Shown here: one piece after another, positions 21,272 to 33,210 of the stretch | Position numbering within the stretch: the first letter of the stretch is position 1 | Layout of the letters: every line of letters starts with the position of its first letter | Assembly (NCBI RefSeq): GCF_021134715.1 | Contig: NC_060023.1 | Span: forward strand, 10,912,001-10,976,000 | Source of the DNA: Daphnia pulex | Lineage: Eukaryota > Arthropoda > Branchiopoda > Diplostraca > Daphniidae | Length of the DNA: 64,000 bases | Direction of reading: 5' to 3' | The notes under the pieces: model-generated | Seen by the model: the letters and a program-made list of their open reading frames with translations, nothing else | Databases searched by the model: none | What the model was told of the DNA's origin: nothing | Position numbers and translations under genes: made by a program

Positions 21272-22867
21272 CTAGTGCTGCAAAACCATAGACTGAAGCG
21301 TCACAGGTAAACATTTCCAGGGGAGTTGATTCCTTCGAGCTTCTTTCGCTGCGATGCAAGATAACGGACGAACACCCTGCGAGAAATTGCCTACCAGTCG
21401 GCTTAATTCGGCATTTGGATACCGCGAAAGAAGAGCTTGAATACGCTCCAATGCTGATTGGCCACTTAAATTAACTTGTTCGTCATGAAATCTTTCATGC
21501 AAGATAAGTCGAACGATCGAAGTGAAGTTTTCAGCACGAGTAGAATACGAAGGATCGTCCCACATATGAGAGGAGAAATGTTCACTATTTGCCAGCAGAT
21601 GAAGAGGGCTGCAGCGTTGTTGATCTACAGCGTTGGGATCCGCTCCTGCTTTCAGCAACAACTTGATAAGCTTGAACTCGTTGGGTGTTCCTTGGTGCGA
21701 CGTGCATACTCTAAGCAAGAGGTTCGGTTTTAGAGATACCCGCTTGAGTTCAAAGATGTTGATGTATACTTCTAGCTGACTCTTCAATCGCTTGCTTTCA
21801 CTCTTCGATTTCGGAATTGACACCAGCAGTTTGAGAATAACAAGAATCAGCTGTGAAATTTCTTCAAGCTTGTCGGCTTTTGATTTGATCGTATAATCTT
21901 TGATTTTGATTTGATCATTTCGAGCGTCATCGTGAACTTTCACCTGGTATACGAAAGAGAAAACCAGAGAAGTCATCAAATTGTCGTATGTCAATAATGT
22001 AGCCAGTTCGGTTTGATTCTTTTGTGGGTCCCTCAGGGTGTTGAAGAATTCGGTGAACGTTGAGTGTACGACATCTTCCAAGTTCGTTTCATTTTTCACT
22101 AGTTCGTCCAAAAATTTTGTTTTACCGAAGAGCTCAAAAAGGTGGAGGGATATGGCGAAAGCGCGGGGACGGGGGACATTGCGGTCCCCCCATCCTTGAA
22201 GAGCGAATTTGAACAAATTGTAGACAACGAATCTTTTCTGATAGCAGTCACACTTCTTCGATATACGTAGACAAGTGAAGATTGCCTGAGTCGCCCAGTG
22301 CGTTCGCCTCTGCCGAAGCAATCCTTCCAATTCTTGAACAGTTTGGAATTCAAGTTTTTTCCTCATAGCAAGTTTTAGGTTTTCAGATTGAAGAAAGGTA
22401 GACTTCGGAATGGCATTGCCTTCTCGCAGATTCGTGGCTTTATACCAGCAGCTCCAGCCGTATCTTCGAGCTTTAGCGTTCCCATAAAAAACACACGCAG
22501 CGCCGACCAGCTCCAGTACTTCAATGAGCTGCTCTGTATCAGCGTCCTGTGGTAGAATCATACAATCTGGATTTTTTGTTTTCTCTTCTTTTTTCATGAG
22601 GTCGATGTCTGGGTACTTCTTCTTGAGGATATGAAAGATCTGGTCTGAAATTGTGGTGTCAGATAGGGCAGGAATGAATACTAATCTCCACTGTTCACTC
22701 AACGGGAAGTTGCCAGTAACTTGTTCGACAAAATACTTCAAGAAAGCCACATTCTGGTTTTCAACTTCAAGCAGAAGAGATTCAACATCATTCTTCCTTT
22801 TCTTAGCGGGATTACTATGTTCCTGACATTCAGGTGTCACATCATCAGCTTTCCTTTTAGAACCCAT
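21272..22867 (-). CDS. FEM-1-like protein lacking the N-terminal ankyrin repeats (531 aa, intronless ORF)
   Basis: FEM-1 proteins are substrate receptors of CUL2 ubiquitin ligases. Their N-terminal ankyrin repeats bind C-terminal degrons, and a C-terminal VHL-box binds elongin. Here residues 1-30 are basic with a KKRK nuclear-signal-like motif. Residues of about 120-200 match the FEM-1 middle region (LIEVLELVGAACVFYGNAKA, then the QELEGLLRQRRTHW block). One ankyrin repeat lies near 398-430 (LLLKAGADPNAVD, CSPLHLLAN). The tail (about 500-531: PLSCIAAKEARR, LPVTLQSMVLQH) parallels the FEM-1 SLKCLAARAVRA, IPRTLEEFVGFH ending. The usual six or so N-terminal ankyrin repeats are absent, so degron binding as in FEM1B is not expected. 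The start is the first ATG of the frame. An upstream acceptor suggests non-coding 5' exons. The ORF is intact. Confidence 0.85.
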   Translation of the reverse strand: MGSKRKADDVTPECQEHSNPAKKRKNDVESLLLEVENQNVAFLKYFVEQVTGNFPLSEQWRLVFIPALSDTTISDQIFHILKKKYPDIDLMKKEEKTKNPDCMILPQDADTEQLIEVLELVGAACVFYGNAKARRYGWSCWYKATNLREGNAIPKSTFLQSENLKLAMRKKLEFQTVQELEGLLRQRRTHWATQAIFTCLRISKKCDCYQKRFVVYNLFKFALQGWGDRNVPRPRAFAISLHLFELFGKTKFLDELVKNETNLEDVVHSTFTEFFNTLRDPQKNQTELATLLTYDNLMTSLVFSFVYQVKVHDDARNDQIKIKDYTIKSKADKLEEISQLILVILKLLVSIPKSKSESKRLKSQLEVYINIFELKRVSLKPNLLLRVCTSHQGTPNEFKLIKLLLKAGADPNAVDQQRCSPLHLLANSEHFSSHMWDDPSYSTRAENFTSIVRLILHERFHDEQVNLSGQSALERIQALLSRYPNAELSRLVGNFSQGVRPLSCIAAKEARRNQLPWKCLPVTLQSMVLQH

Positions 22868-23009
22868 GTTCTTCCGTGCTTTGGGTTGGTCAGACGGTCT
22901 GTAGTCAGTACTGTTCTGATAAATTTAAAATTTTAGTACACATATAAGGAAGAATGTCATGTGATAAATACCTGCTAATTTGAAGAAAAATAAAACAAAT
23001 GCCACCTAG

Positions 23010-23350
23010 ATGGAAAATCAATTGGAAGCAGTCTTCGAATACCGTGGGAAATGTACTTGATCTCCTAAACAATTTTACAAAAACCAAGTTATTTTTTATA
23101 CCAAATTAGGAAAGACAAAAGGTTTACCTTGTTGATGTTAGAAGAAACAAATATTCAGTAGGAACAAATCCCAGTTATGTGGAAGATAAATTGGAAGCAG
23201 TCTTCAAAATGGTGGGAGATGAACTTGATTCTTCTACCAATTTTAGCAAAACTAGGTTAGTAATTGTACTAAATAATTAGAAAATAGAGGCTTACCGTGT
23301 TGAAGTAAGAAGAAAACAATTCTTAAGTAGAAAAAGTTAAAACTTTACGA
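23010..23350 (-). repeat. Tandem duplicated 5' UTR exon module (right arm)
   Basis: Mirror of 4490-4840. Two units each contain AATTGGAAGCAGTCTTC and a donor-like TTACC following TGTTGA(T/A)GT. They are candidate alternative first exons of the FEM-1-like gene. Confidence 0.5.
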
Positions 23351-23470
23351 AATTTCAACTAAGATTCTTGAGCTCTCATTGACGATGTCTGCCTGGCACA
23401 AGTACGAGAAACTTTCTAACGGTTTTTTCCTCGTCCTTGAGCGTTGAGCTGCTGGGCTGCAATACAGCGG

Positions 23471-23486
23471 AAGTCCCCCTGGTGGC
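23471..23486 (-). promoter_or_regulatory. CTCF-like motif, right arm
   Basis: Mirror of 4375-4390 (AAGTCCCCCTGGTGG on the plus strand). It is conserved although its neighbourhood (23435-23460) differs from the left arm by many changes. Confidence 0.3.
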
Positions 23487-23990
23487 TGAATTTGAATTTT
23501 AAATTTTAACCGTTGCCAAATTATTTATTATTTAGCAATTATGAGTTGTTTACTTGTTTGCTTGTTTCACTTTTATTTCAGTGCTATATTGGAGTTTAAG
23601 GAAAAATTAAGACATTTTAACTTATTTAAAAATCACTGATAGGGTGGTAGCAAACACGAAAAAAAGAAAAGATGGATTCGAGTCTTCGAAAATCACCGAC
23701 CTGCAAGAGATTGTCAAAAAACGATTCTGAAAAGTGAAAACTGAACCACAAGGATAGGGATCGACTGAACTTTAGGAAATTTATTTAGAATAATATAATA
23801 ACATGTAAAAACCCAGAAACAATGTGTTTCTTTATTTATGTGTCAGAGAAATGTCAGTCTGAAGGTCAGGACTCAGGACTAAGGCTAAGGGTTCTTTAAC
23901 CGTTTTGAATGAAATGGTTTTTTAACAAATTGCTTGCTGCGTTTCTATGGTTACCGAGATTCAACCAAATTTTAAAATCATTCGAATTCA

Positions 23991-24768
23991 AATAAACTTT
24001 TTTAAAATGTTTCCCTAACTGTTACAGATGTTAATTAGTCCCAATCTTACAGAGAAATTACACAATGGCCAATAGGAGCATATAGAAATGTTTTAAAAAT
24101 GGGCTATGTCGAAAAAATAATTTTTCTTTCGTTGTTTATTTATTTTAACTTTTTATTTTAATATTCTATTTGCGATTTTGTCTTTATATAGGCCACGGCG
24201 AACAGTTATTTTAAGTGATTGGATTTAGATATTCTTATTGTTATTAGGATTCCTAAGAATGGAAAAATTTCTCTATACACTTGTTTTAATAGATTAAGTA
24301 ATACTGCGAACACACTTAATAGAATAGGATTTTTATTGGCTGAAGCAAGGGGAGAGAAGAGACCTTAACCAGTTGAGACAACGTCTCTGAAGAAAACATC
24401 TAAGAAACCTTTTACAAGAAATCACTAAAGAAAACCAACACACAGATGAAAGAAGAAACAAACAAATTAAAGATTGTTGTTTCCAAATCCCAACAATTCT
24501 CAACACGGAATAGTTGATGCCTGTGAAATTATACTAATAAGGCGCGGAAAAGGGTCAATTCTCCCTAGTCCATCAGCTGTAAACACAATTCAAGAATCCG
24601 AAACCACTCATCATGGACAACGCCGATATGTAACACGGAAAGTTCTTCCGTTTTTTTTTCCTAAATTGGATTTCCTTCTTCTGTGCAAGGTTGAAATTGA
24701 ATCACTTTCTCATCAATTTGACTCTTTCGATCCATTCGTCATTTGGCGGCCATGTAGAGCAGTCGAAA
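23991..24768. other. Intergenic between the right arm and the SDR gene
   Basis: AT-rich. An open plus-strand frame starting at 24474 overlaps the last SDR exon antisense and shows no domain. Nothing else was seen. Confidence 0.5.
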
Positions 24769-26125
24769 CTAGGCAGACTTACTCTTTTCAAAATCAGACA
24801 AACCTGCCCAAACTCGACTGTAATCGTACAGCTGGGACGATAGTTGAATGTCTTGTGATAGATTGGAAGGTGTCTTGGTTTCCAGGTCCCTATAAAAAAT
24901 TAAGCCGGTTTGAAACGTATGAAATTTATAAGCAAATGATGTTTTTTATTACGCGTAGTAAAGTCCAGTTTCACTGCCCAGTTTGGGAGATAAGGCGCAG
25001 TGAAGAACAGTTTGTGCTCCTTGGAATGGACTGCGAACTACAATAAAGCGAATCGGTTTCTGGATTGCTTTCAAAATCGGGTTTGTCAAGAAAGGAAAAT
25101 GACGGTACATCGGTGTCTCAACTGATCCAGGATCTACACTATAAACACGAATTCCTCTCTCTGTTAAAACAAAACCAAAATAATAATTATTCAAAAGAAA
25201 TATCATAGTAATGTCATAGTTTACCCTTGTAGCGTTGTGCAAAAGTCTTACTATACAACAATAAGCATAGCTTTGCTTTAGCGTAACTCTGAAATCTTGC
25301 TGAAGTTCCGGTGGCTCCTTCGTCGAAAATACATGCACTCTTCAAGTCCAAAGTTTGAGTTAAGGAATGTGCAGCCGATGACAAAAATATTACGCGGCTT
25401 TGATCGGCTAATACTGGAACCAGTAATTCAGTTAAAAGAAAATGCCCTGTAGAAAGATAACAATGAGTAAATAACTTAATTCACCAACATAAATTACACC
25501 AAACCTACCCAAATAGTTGGTCTGAAATGTGACATCAAATTTATCTACTGTTTCTTTAGGAGGATGGAAAAATACTCCTGCATTGTTGATAAGCAAATCT
25601 ACTTTGGGATATTTTTGGTTCACTCGGGAAACAAATTGATGAATAGAAACAAAGTTGTTTAGATCCAGATACTCGCAGAAAATTTTAGGGTTCTTAGTTC
25701 TTGCTCTAAGAGATTCTTGGATCGCAAGACCCTTATCCAGATCTCTTGCAGTAAAAATTATGCTTGCACCTCTATTAGCAAGCTGTTCAGCAACAGCCAG
25801 TCCTAAACCTAATGAATTGATAAATTCAATTTTGGTTTTATAGTCATATTATTACATCATTTTTCTTATTAAAAATTATTTACCAGAAGTTCCACCAGTA
25901 ATTATTACAAATTTCTCATCAAGCCTCAAGACACATCGACATAAAGGACCTCCACAGCGTTTTCTAAAAATGCAATCAATATGTTACATTGCGGATAGCA
26001 TTTCATAAACACTTAAAAAATCTTGATAATGCTGATGTAACAGCCGCACGGATATCATACTTAATATAGTAGACAATGAAAGCCGCACCCACACAAGCTG
26101 CCACTTTCAAAACAGTCCACCTCAT
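24769..26125 (-). CDS. Retinol dehydrogenase-like short-chain dehydrogenase/reductase, 6 exons
   Basis: NAD(P)-dependent oxidoreductase of the RDH11/12/13/14 type, usually membrane-anchored and acting on retinoids, steroids or lipid aldehydes. Exons in transcript order are 26125-26013, 25963-25884, 25808-25509, 25446-25225, 25160-24953 and 24889-24769. They join in frame to 347 residues. The N-terminus (WTVLKVAACVGAAFIVYYI) is a single membrane anchor. The Rossmann motif TGGTSGLG is at residues 60-67 and NNAG at 139-142. The catalytic residues are Ser188 (LSSAAH) and the YAKAK pair Tyr219 and Lys223. A later VDPGSVETPMYR fits the family. All introns are GT-AG, and no break was seen. The exact substrate cannot be told. 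Confidence 0.92.
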
Positions 26126-27394
26126 TGTTTGTTAAATCAGTAAAATAATAAAAATCTCGACAAAAACACAAGACACACGGATCACGGAGAACGTTAACCT
26201 AACGTTGGCTTCTAACCTAACCTAGGGTTTTCCTTTACTTGTTTACTTCTTCTAGAAAGTTGCCAGTTTGAGGTAACGGTACGACCAAGGTTGCCAGTTG
26301 AACTGAATGTCAGGGGATTTCTGTCATGGTCTGGATTGATGTTTTTGTAGACACAGATTTTGCAAGCGTTGGCCTTCGGCTTAAGTAACGGTGCTGTATG
26401 CCTTGTAAGAATTATGGGAAAATTAACTCCAAATGTGAAAATGATGATATGGCATTTTTGTTTGAAAACCAAAAAACCGGCAACAAAAATATTTACTTCA
26501 TTCGTTGTGTGAACTGTTGGAATAATTTCGCTTTACGGATGGAAGTGGATTATGGATTTCCTTCATCTGACAAAACTCACAAACATCTCACTTTAAAAGA
26601 AACAGGAATTTCCACCGAAAGCAAAACCGGAGGAAACGGCAAACTTCTGCATGAAGTGCAAACCGAGTTGACGAGTTTCACAGCGAACTTTGATCAACAA
26701 ACATTCCTCCTCGAATAAGAATAATCCGCATTGGTGGATACGATTAAGGTGACTAAAATGGAAATCGCAGATTTTTAGATACAGCGGACAACGAGACGAC
26801 GAAAATCTGCGAACTCGAAAAATCTGCACTGACAAATGCAGTAGGCTAAACCTCGCTAATAAAGCGGAAATAGAAGAACAGTTAGACTTTTGGATGAAAC
26901 GCAAAACGTGTTGACCAATTCAAAAGCTCAGTGTAATCAAGAAAAATCTGCGGTGACGGAAGCAGCCAAAAAGATTCAATTAAAACGAGAATTGAACTCG
27001 TGACAGGAAGATTAAAAAAACTTTGACGGAACAATGTCGCAATCAAAAGAAACTGCACTAACCGATGAGGAAAAATGAAGTGGCACAGTCTGGAGTCTGC
27101 AGCCACACTGCCCAAAAATGAGCTTATCAAATGTGGTTATCGAAAAAATCCGCCGCATGCATTTGGCGTTTTTGGATATTCTTTTACCTCTTTTTGTTTC
27201 CTGTATTTATCTATTATCTTCTATTATCTATTCACACCTCTTAGGTTCGATCGTCGCCTTCGGATCGATCTACGAGAAATCCGGACAGTCAAAATCGGGT
27301 CGTCGGCCACGTCAGCCATTGTGATTCGTTCTCTACTAAGACAGTCAATAAGTTCTCCCCTTTAAATTTGATTTAATACTCACCCAATAGGAAA
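26126..27394. other. Intergenic between the SDR and AKR genes
   Basis: Short shared upstream region of two divergently transcribed genes. Apart from the possible gene remnant at 26398-27085, nothing was recognised. Confidence 0.5.
26398..27085 (+). pseudogene. Possible decayed coiled-coil gene remnant
   Basis: A 106-codon frame (26398-26718) has a few Cys pairs (CKNYGK, CVNCW) and a charged tail. Downstream, about 26800-27080, weakly repeated Lys/Glu/Ala/Thr-rich blocks (KSALTNA, KSAVTEA, KETALTDE) appear in shifting frames with stops. This resembles the wreck of a coiled-coil repeat gene. No family was recognised, and it may be chance. Confidence 0.25.
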
Positions 27395-28904
<1,510 letters not shown>

Positions 28905-29037
28905 TTTGTTTTGAGGGAGAGATGATTGGATCTAATTAATACACGCAATTGAATTAAATTTTTTTGCCAATTCTTTTTTTTTTCTCTTTAATCTTTTTGC
29001 ACAATTTTGGTTACAATCGATCAAGCCACTTTAAGAA

Positions 29038-29043
29038 AATAAA
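29038..29043 (+). terminator. Poly(A) signal of the AKR gene
   Basis: AATAAA about 134 bases downstream of the stop, followed by TGTTGTGG. Confidence 0.6.
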
Positions 29044-29469
29044 TGTCAACAATGTTGTGGCGGCACAATTATTAGCTTTCCTTTGCACTTTCTTCTAATT
29101 ATTTCTCAATGGGTTGAATATGTTAAATGAATTAAGTTAAAATATTTCCTTCTAAATGATTAGCAATATCATTTTTAGAATAGTATAATTTAGTGTCAAA
29201 ATAGTGTGGTGAATTAAATTAACCATACTATCATAATTAACTTAATTATGATGCTACTAAAAGTACTAATCGTGTGAATTTTTTTTTATGATTCAAATTT
29301 CAAAATTGATGTAGTCAGGGACATATTGATGTGGATTCCAGATTAATAGAATGTGATTTGTTACTATTACTTAATAAACAAATGAAAATGGATTAAAAAA
29401 TGATTGATTATGTAGTAAATAACTAAATATTGAAATAGTAATCGATCAGTAATCATTTGCTGTGAACTG

Positions 29470-29600
29470 ATCGAAGGTCACGGAGAACATTACGTAATAA
29501 TGTCTGCAATGGTGTAGATAGAGGGTGGGTAAGAACGACACGTGTAACGTCATTATCAAGCAGGGTACAATAGCCGTGGGTACAATAGCCGCCAGGCTAT
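29470..29600 (+). repeat. Third locus of the dispersed repeat
   Basis: The order GAAGGTCACGGAGAACATTA, then GGTGTAGATAGAGGGTGGGT, AAGAACGACACGTGTAACGT, CATTATCAAGCAGGGTACAA and TAGCCG parallels 6075-6190. It is diverged and lies outside the inverted duplication. Confidence 0.6.
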
Positions 29601-29835
29601 TTCGACTCACACCGTCTGACCAACTTGGTGTCTGGTTAGTTGGTGCTTTTTTTGGTTTTGTGAATTTTTTCTTATTACATTACGTTAACTTATGTTACGC
29701 ATACACACCCGTTTGGTGGCGTCGACCTTTTAGTAGTAAATGAGCTGATTTACCCACCCCCCCCCCAGCCCCGCCCTTAAGAGAAATTTAACATGGTGAG
29801 AGGGATACCATCACGCTATGCCCAGCTTTCCGTTT

Positions 29836-29863
29836 CGGCGTGATAAAGGATTTTATCACGCCG
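29836..29863. other. Perfect 12-bp stem palindrome
   Basis: CGGCGTGATAAA, a 4-base gap, then TTTATCACGCCG, followed by another partial GATCACG. It lies in the intergenic stretch between the AKR and FBXO7-like genes and could be a hairpin or a dimeric binding site. Function unknown. Confidence 0.5.
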
Positions 29864-30208
29864 ATCACGCAGCTCTCTTTGCCCTAATAATTGGATTTCA
29901 AATTGTATTTTAAATCGTCTTCAAATTTAGAACCGTTGTGAAAATAACGCATTATCAATATTTCGTTTATCACTTTCTTTCATTTTCCCATTTTAAAGTA
30001 ATTATATTATTGAAGTATTGAAAAATTCAAGAATAGTGTGGGGATGTGGAAAATTCTTCCACGTGACGTCTACCAATTATCTCCTCCAATAATCGAAACA
30101 GTTTGCTTGAAGTTAATGATAATCAAAGACTTTCTAACCAAACCAATAGGCATATGCAGATTTAACATGCAAAGAATGTTTCGAACAAAGTAGTGATCTA
30201 CCTTAAAC

Positions 30209-31919
30209 TTAAATTGGTGGAAATCCGCGGAATCTATTAAAAGGTCGTGGGAATCCTGCTCCTCCTCCATCGTGAAAGGGAAGTCTACGTCCTGGTGGTC
30301 CAAAGCCTAAATCAGGGGAAGTCAGCAATACATATTCAGCGAATTACTCGGAATTCAGTGTACAGCATACCTCTTAAATCTGGATATAAATCAGAATAGC
30401 CGCCCACTATACCAGGAAAATCGGGTCCACCCATGCCATCGGGATAAACACGCGGACTAGGAAAGAATGATAGAGGAAGCCGCGGCATTGTTGTATAGGC
30501 ACGAATTTCTCTTGACACTTCTGTAGAATGCATTCAAAATTCAAAATGTGTGTAAAACGACAGTATTATTGAATTAAGATTAAGTATCGATACCTTTTTG
30601 TTTCTTTTCAAGTAAATATTCGTCTTTATAAAATTGTTTCCAATTCAAGGTATTTGGCGCTGGGTGGGTAGAGAACTTTATTAACTTTACCCCCAAATAC
30701 CTAATTAAACAGACAAAGAAATTATTAGAATGCACAGAGTTTTTCAAAAATTTATGATTTGAATACTTCATGACAAGTCGTTTCCAAAGTCTAGGTTCAC
30801 TTGCTAGTTGCTGAAATAGCCTGGATGTGATTGCCATTCTGCATATGCTTTTGAAATCAAGCATCTGAAGTATGTTACTTAAGATTTCTGGTGGCATGTT
30901 GGACAAATGCGCAGGGCATTCGCCATTCGCTTCTCTTTCGGTGTGAACGTATAGCGGAAAAGCTATTTCATTCTTAAAATCAATTGACAGTTGCTTTAGT
31001 TGTTTACCACCTACAGGAGGCACGAAATCTTTTGGTTTAAGTTTCAACGACATATTCTTTCCTGCAGATCCAATCCCAAGAACAATAACAAGCGGTCCCA
31101 TAGATGAAAGAACGATGGTTGAAGAAGATTGCGATCTTGTTTTGTAGTTCAGTCTCAGAGTTTCATTAGTCACCTTCCATGAATTAGGTAATGTACAAAA
31201 TGGGTCTGAACAGCTTTCGCTAGTTTGTGGTTCAAATCCAGTTTCTATCATTAGAATGTGAAGTAAACAAGCTAGTTTCTCAAGATTGGATTCAAACAGG
31301 AGGTTTGGTGAATTTGAAGCAATCAATGCTGTAAAGGATTCAGGAATCAACTGATCTGGAGTATCTGACAAAGGTGCATGATGTTTCTCAATAGCCCCAC
31401 ACTTGTCATCTAAATCTTCAGTATTATCCCCTTTATTCTGAGTCATTGTGACGGTAGCATTTAAACTTGCTTCTTCCTGCTGATGAAGTGAATACGAAAC
31501 TGTTGGCTTGTCTGGATTGGTTTGTTCATTTTCAAGGGTGCTATCATGATGTAATTTAAGAGATTTTGCTGCTCTTGTCCCTGAAGTTCCTAGAATGTAA
31601 ATTGCATCTCCAGATACAAATCCCAAATGAGAAAGCAATTCAGTGTCTTCTGCCAAAAGAGCTTGCTTTCCATTCATGCTTAACTGTATTGACCTGTAAA
31701 AATAAAAAATTTTGATGTTACATAAGGTGGTTGCTTATGTAATGTACTAAATCTTTTTTATATTTGACCTTACCCTACAAATTCTTCATCATTCAGTTGC
31801 AAAATTTCCTGGACACGAATTTTTAGTTCAGAAACTGTAACACAATTAGTATCGAATTCTGTTATCACTTGCTTAGTGAATGCCTCTCCTTTGAGGCGAA
31901 GTTTCATTTTTCCTGACAT
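30209..31919 (-). CDS. FBXO7: F-box only protein 7-like (FBXO7), 4 exons
   Basis: FBXO7 is the substrate adaptor of an SCF ubiquitin ligase; it also binds the proteasome inhibitor PI31 and acts in mitophagy. Exons in transcript order are 31919-31774, 31693-30594, 30520-30371 and 30306-30209. They join in frame to 497 residues (human: 522). The N-terminus is ubiquitin-like (KLRLKGEAFTKQVI through GFVSGDAIYIL, about 1-80). A long disordered stretch follows, then an FP-like region (about 150-270). The F-box begins LSNMPPEILSNILQMLDFKS, and WKQFYKDEY lies after it. The last two exons encode a Pro/Gly/Arg-rich tail (GGPDFPG, GFGPPGRR, FRGFPPI) typical of FBXO7 and PI31. No break was seen. Confidence 0.9.
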
Positions 31920-32474
31920 TTTCCGTTGTTAATTTATTATAATTCGCGAAAGTTACTCATTCATGCCTGAATGTACATTAACAGCAGAAATATTAAAGAA
32001 AAGACGTAATAGAGACTGATGAGAGTGCAGAATTTTAGCACGAACTACCAACGTTTCATCAGCAGTTTCCAAGTGTTATTGTTGACTTTAAAAAGTCGAC
32101 TGCTAGTATCGGGTTGTTGCTAATGCTGCGCCAGAATCGTAAACATTAGCGCGGGATTTCAAAACTTGAATGTGATATAAGCCAATAAAGAACTGAGCCA
32201 GAGTGACTGAGCCAGAGCAATCCAAATTAAGATGAAAATTAAAACTGGAACGATATCTACCTCATCCTGCAGAAATAGTTCACGGAGTTCAAAGCATTGT
32301 GATAATCAGAAAATATTGAAGTGGTTCTTCTTAAAGTTTATTAATGATTTAGTGTTAAGAAGAAAATTATAATCAATCAATATTAAATCATTTCTGTATG
32401 AAATTGTTAATGTATAAACAGTGATAACTAATAAGTTGAACTTGGACATTCATGCCAGAAAGAGTTCGTTCCTT
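31920..32474. other. Intergenic upstream of the FBXO7-like gene
   Basis: AT-rich sequence that includes the minus-strand promoter region of the F-box gene. No other gene was recognised. Confidence 0.5.
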
Positions 32475-32479
32475 CTCAT

Positions 32480-32769
32480 TGTTAGGAATATTCCATTCCA
32501 ACAGACGACGACGAGATCAGGACGCCGCACAACAACACCGGCGCACCTACGCGACTATTGCCTTGGGGGCCCCCGATAGGTGGCCCCAAATTCAGTCGTT
32601 GTTACCCTACCCCCTATTGTTTATTTCCCCCCAATTTACTGTACAATATTGAGTGTGTTAAAATAGACGAGAGGTAAAAGACACGGTTTTGTTCGTGTCT
32701 AATTTATTCAACTTGGAAACTGTAAGTAAACGGCCCGACACGCCGAACATCCCTATTACATTTTCTACA
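32480..32769 (+). repeat. 5' LTR of the BEL/Pao element
   Basis: 290 bases, starting TGTTAGGAATATTCC and ending TTTTCTACA. The R-U5-like part contains GACACGGTTTTGTTCGTGTC, an inverted repeat that may shape the transcript end. Confidence 0.95.
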
Positions 32770-32784
32770 TGGTCCTTCGAACGG
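32770..32784 (+). other. Primer binding site
   Basis: TGGTCCTTCGAACGG directly follows the 5' LTR. It begins with TGG, complementary to a tRNA CCA end, and then matches a T-arm-like sequence. The tRNA species was not determined. Confidence 0.7.
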
Positions 32785-33210
32785 TTTTTAACCCAGTGCA
32801 TAACCGTGTCCTCCCTCTCAAATCACTCAAATCAACTCACTCAAAACTCAAAATTGTGAAGCCGGTTGGGGCTACACAATTCTAGACCCCCCAAACGTTT
32901 ATCTTTGTTTCTTTCTTTTGTTGTTGGGTGGTTAAAATCTGCCCAAACTAAAACTACTAAATTGTAAAAACAAAAAAGACGTAGAAAAGGGGGGAACCTA
33001 TGCCCAAAAATTCCATTTTTTTTCTTTCGACTTTTTTGTGCCTTTCGTTGTCGGGCTAGCCTGAGGGGGCGGCCATTGAACACGCCGTCCCAACCTCTGG
33101 CCCATAGATCGGCCTGGGCTAAACTACTGGGATTTCGTCTCCTCTTTTCATTGCACGTGTGTCCTCCCGTATCCATTCTTCGCTTGCTGATGGTATCGAG
33201 TCAGAAATAA

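Larger units (their letters stand above)
15819..23990 (-). repeat. Right arm of the inverted duplication (complete)
   Basis: This 8.2-kb arm mirrors 3872-9581. It retains 19586-22030, which the left arm lacks, so it is the fuller version. It carries, from the inside out: half of the foldback element, the MITE-like element, the Tyr/Thr-rich pseudogene, the dispersed repeat, a single-copy stretch and the intact FEM-1-like gene with its duplicated 5' exons. Identity to the left arm looks very high over 15819-19586 and somewhat lower over the outer section, especially beyond 23400. Confidence 0.9.

Noticed and set aside
24474-25046. 190-codon plus-strand frame
   Set aside because: Antisense to the last two SDR exons, with no domain. 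The minus-strand exons explain the coding signal.
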